Part shown: positions 11,458-23,113 of the stretch, piece by piece
How the letters are laid out: each line of letters starts with the position of its first letter
How positions within the stretch are numbered: position 1 is the stretch's first letter
Origin: Elgaria multicarinata webbii
Taxonomy: Eukaryota; Chordata; Lepidosauria; Squamata; Anguidae
NCBI RefSeq assembly: GCF_023053635.1
Contig: NC_086173.1
Span: 145,671,197 to 145,735,196, forward strand
Length of the DNA: 64,000 bases
Direction: 5' to 3'
Position numbers and translations under genes: made by a program
Notes under the pieces: model-generated
Database searches by the model: none
The model's input: only the letters and a program-made list of their open reading frames with translations
What the model was told of the DNA's origin: nothing

Positions 11458-12262
11458 TTAACCTTTATTCGTTTTTGGTCTCTGCTCTGAAGCAATATTG
11501 CACTCACTGTGAATATTACTTGCTGCCTTTATCGCAGATTTCATTGCACTGTCAATCCAAGCATGAGGATGAGCTGTATGCTCTCCTGCAAAATAGATCC
11601 TCCCTTCATTCTGGGACAATGCCTTAGAATAGTGGGTAAACTGGTACGGTGTGAAGATGCTGTAGGCTCCCACTGAATATTGGTCCAGGGCCCACTTCTT
11701 CACCACATGTTTGCCACAGACAGTTCGGAGATAATTTTTAGATACTTGGTGGATTTCCGCTAGGTCACCCATCACCACATCAATACACTTTTCATCAGTG
11801 AGTGGAACATAGAAATTGGCATCACCATTCCAAGTGTAGGAAGCCAGGAGTACCCCTGTCCCATTGGGAAAGTCATGGTTTGGATAATAAATCATTCGGG
11901 ATGGGTGATCTGTGATTGACTTTCCACCGTGTATCCCATCTTTCTCCCAAAATTTCTCAGTGCAAACCAAGGCAATTTTAGTTGCACTTGCATAATTCAA
12001 GGACCGCAAAGCATGAGCCTTGGAAGTGGAAAGAGATGGTGCAAAATTGATGAGTCGTGTGGCTTTCGCTGCGGCTGTGATGAGGACATAGTCAGCAGTA
12101 AAGGTTGAAAGTACAGGTGTGGGTGACTGACGGTAAGACACTTTCACTTTTTTGCCTATGCGAAGTATCTTCTCCACTGTGCAGTTAAAATGAACTATCC
12201 CTGGCATCTCACGGAGGAAACCTTGAGGAAGTTGATCAAATCCACCTGTAATTTCTTCAAAA
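11458..12262 (-). CDS. LAAO: LAAO-A exon 7 (terminal)
   Basis: The exon begins after the acceptor TTC-AG with T completing an Asn codon (N-F-E-E-I) and ends with TAA at 11460-11458. It encodes the substrate/FAD-domain half, including the [11 protein letters not shown] motif. An AATAAA hexamer overlaps the last codons (11463-11468); the true poly(A) site was not located. Confidence 0.93.
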
Positions 12263-15200
12263 CTGAACATGGGGGTGGGGGGGAGAAGGGAAGCAAATAA
12301 CAATGTCATTTATTTTAGTGAATCTCAGAAGAATCTAAGTGGTGCTCAGTATTTTGAAGCCACTGACCATACAACACATGGGTCTGGATCCAGACTTTGT
12401 CATTCTTAGAGCAGATCTACGGAAATCAGTGGGACAAGTTAGTCATGACTATCTTAAATCCCATTGGTTTCAGTGGGTCTATGCTAAGAATCACTAAATC
12501 TGGATCCAACCCAATATCTACTATTTAGTTAATAAACACAAAATCAAAGTATGTTTTCAAAACAGCATGATTCTGTCCTTCATGGCTGCTGGGAAACATT
12601 TGAGTAGAAAGGAATTACGTGGTCTGCTCAGTGTATGGAGCGTTTCATTAAATATACCTATTTGTAAAAGCAACAACAATCTGGTAAGTCTCATTTGAGA
12701 AGACTAAAGGCTCATCTACGCCAAGCAGGATATTCCACCATGAAAGTGGTATATAAAAGGCAGGAGCCACACCAAGCAGGATATAATGGTATATGGTGTG
12801 TGTCAATGGGCCCCAACAGTTGTCCATGCACTTCAATACCGCTATAAAGCAATAGTGTGGCTCTTGCCTTTTATATACTGCTTTCATAGTACTATAATCT
12901 GCTTGGTGTAGATGAGCCCTGACTTTCAAACTTCCTACAACTCTGAGAAGTGCACAAAATAACACTGTTATGCTCACCCGGTTCTCCAACTGATGAGAGA
13001 ACATGAGAGTCCAAAAAGAGCCATGCTGGATCAGACCCATAAATAGTCCAGCATTCTGTTGCCACAGTTGCCACCACGCAGGATGTGAGGACAAAAGTGC
13101 TTTCTCGGAGCATCATCAGAGGAGTGTTTTATTACACGCTCATTACTGCCCACTTACAGATGTTTGAGCATCCTTTAGACGACATTGTCCGCCTCCCACA
13201 CACCTCCCACTCCTTCCACTTATTTTTCCATCGCAAGATAGACCCCTTTTAACCGGGTTTTTAAAATGTAATGCAGGGGTTCTTAACCTGGGGTCCATGG
13301 GCTTCAGGGGGTCCGTGAAAGTCAAATAAAAATTTATATTCACTATATTAAGGGAATCACTGGAGTTGATTTTTTAAATTTAAAACGCTGTATCTTTAAA
13401 TACAGTTCCAGGAAGGGACAATGACCGGACATGAGCTGGAATGGGAACAATGTTGGGAGTTTTATATGACAGAATCTGTTCCCATTCCAGCACTTGTTTC
13501 TATCAAAACGAAAAGTCGAAATTGATTGGATGTCAAAGATGACATGCGTGTTACCTTGTCAAAGACCACTCCACAGTTGCATCTTATTCAAGCCAAACAA
13601 CAACAACCTTCTCATTGAAATGAACTTTTGAGCAGAATTAAAGTTTTGTTTTGTTTAATTTGCACATGATGATTGTATTTCATTTTTGTATGGTGCGGCC
13701 ATTAATTTTTGCATGAAAAAGAGTGAGAAACATATTTTTTTGTTAAGCTTGTTCACTTTATTCATACTTTGTGTATGTCATACACTGTATGAGGCAATCA
13801 ATTTTCAATAAAATAAAGAATATTCATTGCATGCAAAGTTGTGTTTATGTGCTTATGCATTTTTCTAGGGAGGGGGTCCATAGCTTTCACCAGATTTTCA
13901 AAGGCGTCCATGACTCAAAAAAAGGTTAAGAACCACATTTCCTGCTGTGTGCAGGAAAAGTGGCGAAATAAAAACAGCCCCTGAATGGGCCACGAGGTCA
14001 TTGCTGCATCCTCTTTCTCTTCCTATATAAAGAGACTGTCGCTATTATGGGACAGCAGCAGGAGGCCATAGCAACAGTAAGGAAACACTAAAATCCACCC
14101 ATCTGATGATGCTCTCAGTCATGTTTCCCAGCAACTGGTATTCAGTGGTATATTGCCTCTGATTCTGTAGTCAGCATATAGACATCCTGACTAGTCAGCA
14201 ATAAAGACTTTCCAGGAGTTTCCTTTCAGGGGTCTCTGGATTCTATAATATTTGTGTTGTTTACAAATATATAGGTTAAGTATAGGTAGAGGTGTCTTGG
14301 GATCAAGGCTCTTAAAGTTGGAAGGGACGCAGCAAGATCACTGACCCATTTTGTACAAAATAGCAGCAAAATGGGGGTTAATTATGAATATTAAACCCTC
14401 GATCAGGCCAAACAGAGATTTCTATGTGATATCTGAACCCAGACATTATGGGTTAATCATGGGTTAAACAACCCACAGGTAACCTACAATTAATATTTAT
14501 GTTATCTATAAGTTGTTTAATCCATGATTAACCTATTAATTTAAATTTAGAAGTCATTCTTAAGCTCTCACATATGCACACACACAGAGGGAGAGAGAGA
14601 AAGAGAAAGAGACACTTACTTGTCTTTAGAGTAGATGAGATAATCCATGACAGAGTTTAGGAATGACGTATAAAACCCAGCATCTTCATTCAAGAGGTCA
14701 CCGATCATATCAACAGCTCCTTTGCTCAGATTTCCTTCCTTAATCAGGTATTCCTAGTGCATGGGGAAAGGGAGCGAGAGAGTGGGGAAAATATTAGAAG
14801 ATTTTAAAATTATTTTGCAACTCACTAAAAGAGTAATTCTATGGTCTTGGGGAGAGCATCTGAAGCACCATAGGAATGCTTGGAAGACCCGTTCCGAGGT
14901 CAAAGACAGTGCTCCGACCTTGAAAGGGGGAGTCAGAGATCTCACACACCCCTCTCCCACCCTTTGCAGCTGGTGCAGAAAGAACCACACCATCTGCCTG
15001 CTGAGGTCGGAAAATCAACCTCAGAGGTGGAAAGGGGTGTTCCAGGGGGCAAGGAGGGGAAGAGACCTGAGAGGCCAAGATACAAGTTATCCTAAGCATC
15101 CTCCAGCCTCCTTTCTTCCCCTTCTGAAGAGCCATCTCTAGAGAGGCAAAAATCCTGTCTACTGAAATTCAGGAAAGACAGAAGATGGGGAGGTGAAAAT

Positions 15201-15955
15201 TGCCTCCACTATTCTTTTTACTCTACCGTCTTCAGTTCAGGAGGGCATAAGAGAATCTGGGAAGCCTCCACATTCGGAGGCTTCTGAGCAGCGAGGGCAT
15301 AATGAAGAAAACCTTAGATTTTACTGATCTAATGGGGGATTTCCTCCCACACAAATGGTAGGATTTTCCTCAGGACCACAGTAGGAGGGGAAAGGGTAAA
15401 ACTCCCTCTCCTCATGGCTGGCCCAACCATCTGGCAAAGTGTCTGCCTCAGGTGGCAGATGATAGGGGGCAAAGAGCAGAGGCAAGATATTGACGGGTGG
15501 AGGGACAGAGTTATGCCTGCCCTTCACCCCCTAAACTGGACTGTTGCCCTCAAATGTGGTGGAGGACACTGCCCCACCACCAGTGTTGTACTAAGATTTA
15601 ACTGCCAGTTCAGTCGGCCTCTCTACATGGAATGGTTTGGGCACCATCTTGTCCTTTGCCTCAGGTAGTAAAATGTCTTTGGTTGACTAGATAGGCCTTT
15701 CCTTGCCTGCTCTGATCCCATTAATTATCAGCTCTCTTTGGACCAATAGAATTTGCATTTTTAAAACCTGCATATTAGATGCAACGACACATTTCTCAGC
15801 CTACTCTACCTCACAGGGTTGTTGTGAAGATAAAATGTAGAGGAGGACTATCTAAGCCACCTTGAACTCTTTGCAAGAGGGAAAAAAGGAGGCATACAAA
15901 TGTATTAATAAAGAGACAAATAAATAAAATGTAACATTATATCTAGATGTGGCAC

Positions 15956-16016
<61 letters not shown>

Positions 16017-17651
16017 TTGTCCTGGCTTTTAAGGTGCAATTCTACATGTTTAAACAGGAAAAAAGTCCTACGACTCCTAGCATTCCCCAGCCAGCCCTCA
16101 TGTCTTGGAGATGAATGCTGGGTGTTGCAGGAATTTTTACTGTCTAAACATACATAGGATTCCACCCTTGACTGATTTATGATGCTGATGAGGGTTGTAA
16201 AAATTCTGTTACTGTTGTTATTATTGATGTATTTTAATTTTTCTTAATATTTTTTATTTATTCTGGTTGTTTTAACTGTTAGGAACTGCATCAAAAATGG
16301 TGGTGGTGGGATCTAGAAGACAGGAGATTTTTAAAAAGAAAAGAAAGCTCTCTCTGAAAAAGACTGTGAGATTTTTCATTTTGTGTGAGACATAAGTGGG
16401 TGAAGCTACTTCTCTTACCTTAGTGGAGAATGAGTCATATTTTTCTTTCAGAAGTGTACAGTTTGTTGTAACCTGTGTAGGAGGAACCAGACAGATGGAT
16501 GTAAAGGACTAACCATAGCAAAAACTGAATAAAAACAAAAGTTGGAAAAAAAATCTGTGCAATTAGATTGCACATGACCATATTTGCCATTGATATTGCT
16601 TGTTTTATTGTAAGGTAAGTCAACATCATTACCCCCAACGTTTTGCTGAGGCGGATGGTGAACTGCCTCCAGGAACAAAGGGAGAACAATCCTAGGGCCC
16701 CTAGACAGGGTCTGTGGGGCTATATGGTTTTTCAGGTTTCTGGAACTGAGGCTGGAAACAGTGCTCTGATCTCGGACCAAGGAGTCCAAGCTCCCCTCCT
16801 GCTCCCTCTCATAGGTGGCGCAGAGAGAACCACTGGCTGCCTCTACAAGTTCACAAATGTGAGCTCAGAAAGTAGAGGGCAGTTCAATGGGCTCAAAGGG
16901 GGGGGAGACCTGGGTAGCCAGCTTATGAAGAATCCTCTGGCCACCCCAGCCTCCTTCCCTCCCGCTCATCAGAGCCCCAGCTAGGCGGGCAAAATCTCCC
17001 ATCTAGCAAAAATGCAGATTTGGAAGCTGACAGGCATCTGAATAGGATTGTGCCTTCAGTGACTTTGCACCTCATACTACTACATTAGATCTATGTCTGC
17101 TTGTTCATTTGGTTCCTGCTTCACAGCCTATGTATTCATACCTTGTCCAGTGTCTCCTGAAAAAGTGTGTCCGCAGACTTCCCCCGCTCGCTGGGATTAA
17201 CTTGGTACCTGAAGAGTCCAGAGTTTTCACTGACGTCTGCTACCTTGCGTCGGACATTTCTAACCAAATACCAGGCATTCTTGTCAACCTGAGTGAAGGG
17301 GTTTAGACTGAGATTGAATTTGCTGAGGAATTCACGGACAATTCTGAAGGCGGAAGGAAAATTAACAAATTATTTATTTGTAAGAACACAAGACAAGTCC
17401 TGCTGGATCAGGCCAAGACCATGCTAGTCCAGCATTCTGCTTCCCACAATGGGCAGGCAGTTGCTTCTTGGGAATTCTTCATGCAGGAGGGCAGGTTGTT
17501 TCCCAATAACTGGCAGGTAATATATAGCAGTATACTGCCCTGCAGGTAGTATATAGCCACCGACAGACCTATCCTTTATGCATTTGTCAAATCCCCCTTT
17601 AAAGCAGTCTAAAACAGTAATCCTATTGTCCCAATACAGGATCCCAAAGGC

Positions 17652-17713
<62 letters not shown>

Positions 17714-20700
17714 CCCTGCAAGGATGTGGGCTGGCCTATATGATGGTGGGCCACTGCTACAATAAACAAACCACTGCGCTTTTGCTGTTTTGGGGTGGTG
17801 GCAGCTAATCCCAGTGAAGCAGCAAAAGCGCAGTGTTTCTGATGGCAGGGCTCGCCCCCTGCCCTCTGCCCAGGTGGGCAGTGACCAATCAGGGGTCATC
17901 ATCCACTTGGCCACACCTCCACCACGACTCTGGAGTGAGGAAAGATGGCAGATGCACCTTGTTCCAGAGAAAAAAGTTGTAAGTCCCCAACTTTTTTTCT
18001 CCGCAGCTTCACCAAAAAGCCTCACGATGGCTGCGAAGGTAGCTGCTGTGCTGTATAATTGACACAGTACCACTGCGCACCCACCCTGGGACTTTCTGTG
18101 CCTATAGACAGCCCCATAGACAGAGTTCCAACCTTGGAAGGTTTTTCCCCAATATCAAAGCCCCCCTCCTGGCTCCACCCAGCCACCAAGGATGTTTCTG
18201 TGCTGGTTCTCCTACAAGTTTGGAGGCTGGTGACTCCTATGTCAGTGGGGCAATAAATCCACTCTGGGTTTCAGTCAGACACAGTCAGAATCCTAAAGGA
18301 GCTATCCAAGGTGCTGAACCCATTGGGTGGATAGAATTCAGCACCTTGGATAGTTCATGTTCAGTTCTGTCTGCAAATAAGAGTGGAATTACTGCCCTGC
18401 TGACATAGGCCCTTCACTGGTCAGCATCCCAGCCACGTAGAGGTGGGAGAGGAAATGGGCATTTCAGGAATGTGTTGGTGGATGATGAGGGAATAACTGA
18501 GGTTCTGAAGGATCTTAAGCCCTCCTAGATCAGGAGAACTACCACCACCTCATCCCTAGGAAACAAGAGTATGTCTAAATGTTTCCCTCTCATTGTCAGC
18601 AATGGAAGGGAATGAGTTTTCTTCTGACTATAAAGAGAAGAAAAATAGGCAAAGGGCATGGCTAGACAAGGGGGCTGGAGGGGGATGATCTTGCAATTTT
18701 ATGATCACAAGATTGTCCCTCTTGTCTACATATGGCATACGATGTCCCAGGAGGAAGAGGATGTCATGCCCGCCATTTTGGATTTTATTTAAAGGAAAAT
18801 GAGTGCACGAGCGCTCAAACGAAACAGTAACTGTAATGCGCATACTCATTATTTATATTTACTTTGATAGGTAATTTATATCATTTTACCAACATTATAT
18901 CAAAAAATCCCATGGAACATTTAACCCGGCAGCAGTTATTAAACCATATTTCACACTGCAATTTTACTTGGGTTTTGTGCAAGAGATTCAAAGTTGAGTT
19001 TGCAGGACGGGATGGAGAGATCCCTTTATGCTAACCTTACCTGTGGTTTTTGGGCAAACGCATAGGCCCCAAATCCATATACCAATCTTCTTCTCGGTGT
19101 GTCTTTATCCGCCCTCCCACACGATCACTGGCTTCCAGAATCACAATCTAGACGGGGGGAAATGTTGTTGGATATGGTGGCCACTTATGCATTGCTGAAA
19201 AACTGGGAATGCCTCACCAAAAAGGAGAAGCAGATTTGCATAAAAGTTGTATGTGTTAATTTAGATGCAAATTTGGAAACAATGACTAGAATTCAAATAT
19301 AAATATAATGCAGCACACCATAGTGGAGAAGGCTGTAGCCAGGTGTCCTGTGTGCTGTCCAGGTGCTAAGTGTTGACAGGCAACTTCTGTTCTCCCTTCT
19401 TGTTTCTCCTTGGCCTGGTTTTTATGCACACTGGTAGCACAGAAGCTTCTGCAGTACAGATCCTTCCCGTGCCACCAGGATAATATAAGACACATAATAT
19501 GGGGGTTGCTATGGCTGCCACACTTGCAATGTAATGCAAAAGGGAGGCTTTGAGTCTAGCGTAAAGTCTCCTTGCTAAGTCAAACCAAATTTCCGTTTTC
19601 CTTCCATTTCCTTTCTTGTTGCTTGAGGTGAATGACAAGATGGCACACACCCCATTCCATGCCCAGAAGCAAAGCAGATTGGCAGTGACTTCAATACAGC
19701 CTACAGGACAGAATGCTCCACCACACCTGATTGCAGCAGGCTACCTTACAGGGTATGGGACAGGGATCAGGTAACAGAGAGACATTGCCACCACTGGGCA
19801 CTGGCTCAGGAGGATGGGACCAGTCAGGGGGCTCAGGTAGAACAGCCTGGGGGTGGGGGTGCCACCCCCAGCATCTGCTGCCTGAGGCAGCTACCTCATT
19901 CTGCCTCATCATAAGGCCAGCACATTTTCAACGTTCCATTGCTGGCTCCTCTCCCTAAGCAGGCGACATCAAAAATTCTCAGCCTCTCTCTCTCTCTCTC
20001 TCTCTCATTTTATTTGCTTTGCTTTGGATTACCCCAGGTAGATCAGGATATAATCCCTTTTTACAATTTAGGGCTCACAATCTAAGAAAATCAAAACCTC
20101 TAATGGCTGGTTCACAAACCAATGGCACTGGAAACTAGTTTTAAGCCTTTATAGTACTGATACAAATTTTATACATTTCCCTCCTCAGGGACCACCCCAA
20201 TACATGCACACACAGGGGTGTGGGGGGGAGAGGGAGAATTATTTTTTCTCTGGCCCTTTCTACACCTAAGGGTTATCCCAGGAAAATGGAGGGATCGTCC
20301 CTGCCTGCTCCCGGGATCCCCTGTGTGTCATTTGGATGCACAGGGATGATCCCGGTACGATCCCCGGGGGAAAGGGCAGGTGTAGAAATGGCCTCTTTCA
20401 GTCTAAAGACCACTTGCTTCTCATCTGACTCAGTACAGTTACCCGATGTCCAGCATCCTTCAGTAATTTGGCAGCCGTGAGTCCACTTATTCCTGCCCCA
20501 ACGATCACAATGGTCTTTGCCTTCGTGGCCTTTCCTAGCCCATATTTGGCAATGCCCAGCCATTTCTCATATTCAGGATCTTGGAAACACTCTTCTAGGT
20601 TGTCCATGGCATTTTCAGTGGTCAGCTCTGTCATGAGCAGTAAAAGTTGGAGCAGTACTAAAAGAAACAGGAGGGAAATAGGGGTTAATGGATTCCCCCA

Positions 20701-20786
20701 GCCCCATTATACTTCTACCATTCCAATATCCCTGCTTTGCTTGACTTCCAACAACATTTGAGAATTTCAACAAGTTGATAAAAGAT

Positions 20787-20831
<45 letters not shown>

Positions 20832-21700
20832 AGTATTTCTTACCCACCACTCTGTTTGGATCAAGGCGGGACAATATTAAGTATAAAATACTGATTAAAA
20901 ACATAGTATACATCGTTAAAGCATCCTAAAAACATCCTAAAGATTGCAAGTGGAGCCCTGCCCCCTTCTCAAAATGTTACAATGCAGAGGGCAGAAATCC
21001 AGGTGAGCCATTTCATTCCATCCTCCCCTCACCTGGTTTTTTGCCCCCACCACAACAGTTAGTCAGCATTGCATGCCAAGTGACCATGCTCAATCTTTAT
21101 TGTTTTGGTGGGGTTCTTCATTTTGGATTTGGGGGTGGACACACTTGTGCCTATTCCCACCTACATTAAAATCTTGGATTTTTCCACCAATGTCTATGGG
21201 AAACTCTCCTTTGCTGGGGACATTTTAAATACCTTCTAAGTGTGAACCAGGAAATGACCTATCTAGATATTGAGATGGTTCTTTCTACCCCCTTTTTATC
21301 ATTGTGTTTCTTCCTCCTTCCTCCTTTTTTTAAGCACTCAATTCCACTCCCCTACCCATCAGTTATATTTTTCTTTGCTCTATCAGCCAGTCCATGGACT
21401 TATGGGTCTCTTTTAGGTGCAGGTTCTCCTCTTTGGATGTTTGAATAAAGGACTTTGGGGTACCTGCAAACCTTAGGACTACCCCTAAGCCTGCCAATAA
21501 CCCTGTTGATAATAACCTTTTCCCCTACAGCTAGATGAGCATGGAAAGACTTGGATTATAGAGGGAATACTCTAATAATAATTTTTAAAACTACCATCAT
21601 CATCATCATCATCCCCATTTCCCAAATGGGTTGAACTGTGGAGTCCCACAAGGTTTCATTGTGCCCCCCCCCCATAGTCTTTAAAGGCACCAACTTGATG

Positions 21701-21747
<47 letters not shown>

Positions 21748-22673
21748 TTACATTTTTATATTGCCCAATAGCTGAAGCTGTATGAAGCTGCTGGGTGAGG
21801 TCAACCAGGGATTTGGAGCAAGATGCCATCAGCACACTCTATTTCTCTTTATCTTCAGATTAAAATGAGGCTGTGGCTGCTTATTCACTACCGTGCCCAA
21901 TTCGAGGCATTGGTGCTTACCTTTAACCTTTAACTCTATCAACAGCTTGGGGCCCAAATTTCTGAAGGAGTGCTGTTGCTACCCTGGAAAGCACCTGGCA
22001 TAGTACTCTCTGAGAAGGCTGCAAAGGGGCAGGGTGGTGGTGGATCAGAACACCTGCCCCCCTTTCCAGGTCATAGGCTCCAGACGGGGATGCAAAAAAA
22101 AAAAATCCTATTGCCCCAGGGACGTTCTCCCAGGACCATAGGATTGTGCCCTAAGTCATTTTGATGGGGTGGGCGACAAAATACATTCACTAAATCAATC
22201 TACTCCAAAGAATTTGGGATCTAAAGTCAATTTTGGATGACACCAATTATTTGAGAGCAGATCATTCTGAGCTGAACTTTTCAAGCAACTCTGGAAAGGT
22301 ACAGGCATTTTCTCAAAACCTACATTGCATTTACAGGCTTGATGAAAACCGTGTTCCTTCATTCATACTGGGTCAGACCAGTGGTCTATCTAGTCTATTC
22401 TGATGGCCAAAGATCTCAAGCAGATGTCTTCTTTAGCCCTTATCCCCAAGATCCTTTCTAAGGAGAGGTGCCCCTTTACAGCCACCACAGAAACTACTAT
22501 GCCAGGTGCTTTCCAGGGCCACAACAGCACTCCTTCAGAAATTTCGGCTCCAAGCTATTAATAGGGTTAAAGGTAAGCACCAATGCCATGCCACTCAGCG
22601 ACAAACTATTGTACATTCACAGCCTCACAACTACGTTTCAGAGGAAAAGAAAACACTTACAGAAGCGGTCCAT
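11458..22673 (-). CDS. LAAO: LAAO-A: secreted L-amino-acid oxidase, 7 exons, 509 aa, looks whole
   Basis: FAD-dependent oxidase that converts L-amino acids to keto acids, NH3 and H2O2; secreted. Exons: 22673-22661, 20657-20443, 19147-19041, 17343-17142, 16472-16419, 14753-14620 and 12262-11458. They total 1530 nt with matching phases and GT/AG borders. Seen in the product: a leucine-rich signal peptide starting [13 protein letters not shown], the dinucleotide-binding motif GAGISG (58-63), the flavin-ribose Glu81, GGRIKT, the substrate-side GPMR (Arg106), the glycosylation site NCT (183), a [12 protein letters not shown] motif, and the C-terminal FAD motif [11 protein letters not shown]. Length is close to snake LAAO (about 516 aa). 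It differs from copies B and C in a longer C-terminal tail (PKTNKG) and one codon fewer in exon 6. TATA box at 22719-22726. It could equally be called an IL4I1/LAO-family gene; whether it is venom-expressed cannot be told. Confidence 0.9.
12708..12919. mobile_element. MITE, family B
   Basis: Ends GGCTCATCTACGCCAAGCA and TGCTTGGTGTAGATGAGCC are inverted repeats; the interior has TGGGCCCCAACAGTTGTCC. Confidence 0.8.
12985..14215. mobile_element. Nested insertion: hAT inside a palindromic element inside a LINE-like fragment
   Basis: The outer fragment (CATGCTGGATCAGACCCATA type) is split at about 13095 and resumes near 14105. The middle element has inverted termini sharing GAGCATCATCAGA / TCTGATGATGCTC. 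Inside it a hAT-like element runs from about 13273 (CAGGGGTTCTTAACCTGGGG) to 13936 (GGTTAAGAACCAC). Confidence 0.6.
13273..13936. mobile_element. Nonautonomous hAT (Charlie-like ends)
   Basis: Terminal inverted repeats are CAGGGGTTCTTAACCTGGGG and, inverted, GTGGTTCTTAACCT. Subterminal GGTCCATGGGCTT / GTCCATAGCTTTC are typical of this hAT group. No transposase is present. Confidence 0.7.
14620..14753 (-). CDS. LAAO: LAAO-A exon 6
   Basis: 134 nt starting GAA TAC CTG (E-Y-L-I-K-E-G-N) after an AG and ending AA before GTAAGT. It carries [17 protein letters not shown], a block conserved in all LAAOs. It is one codon shorter than exon 6 of copies B and C. Confidence 0.93.
14833..15260. mobile_element. 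Family E nonautonomous element, diverged
   Basis: It shares the CTCCAGCCTCCTT..CCC..GAGAGGC and GACCTCAG blocks with copies at 16687-17054, 44465-44935, 49383-49700 and 62645-62890. Boundaries are approximate. The small open frames within it are not genes. Confidence 0.35.
15955..16017. repeat. (ATT)n microsatellite
   Basis: About twenty uninterrupted triplets in LAAO-A intron 5. Confidence 0.95.
16030..16170. mobile_element. MITE, family F
   Basis: AAGGTGCAATTCTACATGTT and the inverted TAGGATTCCACCCTT form the ends; a relative lies at 6679-6810. Confidence 0.5.
16419..16472 (-). CDS. LAAO: LAAO-A exon 5
   Basis: 54 nt, phase 0 at both ends, encoding [18 protein letters not shown] with an N-glycosylation site (NCT) that is also present in snake LAAOs. 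Donor GTAAG, acceptor CACAG. Confidence 0.93.
16687..17054. mobile_element. Family E nonautonomous element
   Basis: The left end ACAATCCTAGGGCCC and the right end AATAGGATTGTGCC are inverted. It lies in LAAO-A intron 4. Confidence 0.5.
17142..17343 (-). CDS. LAAO: LAAO-A exon 4
   Basis: 202 nt. The first base completes Arg112, followed by [26 protein letters not shown] and [16 protein letters not shown]. Donor GTATGA. Confidence 0.93.
17385..17605 (-). mobile_element. LINE 3'-end-like fragment (CR1/L2 type)
   Basis: It contains the CCTGCTGGATCAGGCCAAG, AGTCCAGCATTCTG, GGCAGTATACTGC and CAAATCCCCCTTTAAA motifs common in squamate intergenic DNA, on the reverse strand. Confidence 0.6.
17652..17713. 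repeat. (AAT)n microsatellite
   Basis: About twenty AAT triplets in LAAO-A intron 3. Confidence 0.95.
17720..19035. other. LAAO-A intron 3, repeat remnants only
   Basis: It holds a short inverted pair (about 18290-18350, GCACCTTGGATAG arms) and a fragment resembling family C (about 18640-18810, GGGCATGGCTAGAC...CCCGCCATTTTGG). No other gene was seen. Confidence 0.4.
19041..19147 (-). CDS. LAAO: LAAO-A exon 3
   Basis: 107 nt encoding [16 protein letters not shown], then [15 protein letters not shown] and the first two bases of Arg112. It contains Glu81, expected to bind the FAD ribose, and the GPMR motif whose Arg binds the substrate carboxylate in snake LAAO. Donor GTAAGG. Confidence 0.93.
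19300..20240. other. LAAO-A intron 2, homologous to the partial LAAO unit
   Basis: Blocks here (for example CACTGGGCACTGGCTCAGGA and CATCTGCTGCC..GCAGCTACCTCA..CTGCCTCAT) recur in the same order at 46.0-48.1 kb. A (CT)n run lies at 19984-20006. Confidence 0.6.
20250..20397. mobile_element. MITE, family C (short form)
   Basis: GGCCCTTTCTACACCTAAGG and the inverted CAGGTGTAGAAATGGCC flank GGGATC-rich palindromic sequence with CTGTGTGTCATTTGGATGCA. Relatives at 32265 and 49950. Confidence 0.65.
20443..20657 (-). CDS. LAAO: LAAO-A exon 2
   Basis: 215 nt. It starts with two bases completing codon 5, finishes the hydrophobic signal peptide (LLQLLLLM), passes through [15 protein letters not shown] and ends with the Rossmann motif [17 protein letters not shown]...GHR. 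Donor GTAACT. The MTELTT Met is internal; the real start is in exon 1. Confidence 0.92.
20786..20831. repeat. (AAC)n microsatellite
   Basis: About fifteen AAC triplets in LAAO-A intron 1. Confidence 0.95.
20840..22650. other. LAAO-A intron 1, repeat remnants
   Basis: It contains a (TTTA)n run joined to a LINE-like tail at 21701-21790 and a family E/F-like segment near 22085-22155. No coding exon was seen. Confidence 0.5.
21701..21790 (-). mobile_element. CR1-like 3' tail with (TTTA)n
   Basis: A (TTTA)n run is followed by CATTTTTATATTGCCCAATAG, the reverse complement of the CR1/SINE tail seen at about 31800 (CTATTGGGCGGTATAGAAAT). Confidence 0.6.
22661..22673 (-). CDS. LAAO: LAAO-A exon 1 (coding part)
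   Basis: ATG GAC CGC TTC T followed by the donor GTAAGT. It is chosen because its phase matches exon 2, it supplies the start of a good signal peptide (MDRF-LLLQ), and the same short exon recurs 53 bp behind a TATA box at 61.67 kb and 44 bp behind one at 48.9 kb. Confidence 0.85.
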
Positions 22674-22718
22674 GTAGGGCAGTTTAAGGGCAGTTTAAGG
22701 CTGCAAATGAACTCTCCC

Positions 22719-22726
22719 ATTTTATA
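22719..22726 (-). promoter_or_regulatory. TATA box of LAAO-A
   Basis: TATAAAAT, 53 bases upstream of the ATG measured from its first base, followed by the conserved GGGAGAGTTCATT block. The implied start site near 22696 would leave a leader of only about 20-25 nt. Upstream CCAGTTTTCCTGGATTC is shared with the 48.9-kb promoter. Confidence 0.8.
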
Positions 22727-23113
22727 GAGACCAGTTACTGAGAGGGCAGTGTGGTATGAATCCAGGAAAACTGGTTGTGACACCTGAAAAATTTCCACTG
22801 ACAGACTTTCTAACAATTACGCAGTTCCTTCCCCAGAGGCCATCTCCCAGGAGGTGACATTATGTATGATGATACTGTAAGGTCCTTCAAAAAAAAATAC
22901 TGTGCAATGCGTTCCTATGAGTCAGTGAATGTTTCATTTTAAGAGTATGACAGCCTAAGAATGCAAACCCAGGTTACGTCTCACAGCCTGGTAGCAGAGA
23001 ATGTATTCTGCTCTGTAAGGGTCTACTTGAATATGATGCAACACTTCTAACACACACTTTTTATTCTTCTTAAGCAAGTGAAGTAGGACAGCTGGCCACC
23101 CTGCTCAATATCC

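Larger units (their letters stand above)
12300..14615. other. LAAO-A intron 6 contents
   Basis: The intron is filled by a family B MITE (12708-12919) and a three-layer nest of elements (12985-14215). The rest is unremarkable. Confidence 0.6.

Noticed and set aside
14754-15141. Overlapping frames of 80-126 residues
   Set aside because: Low-complexity family E repeat; no conserved motif and no agreement between strands.
15905-16165. Poly-isoleucine frame
   Set aside because: Translation of the (ATT)n microsatellite; the same applies to 17609-18073 and 32608-32919.
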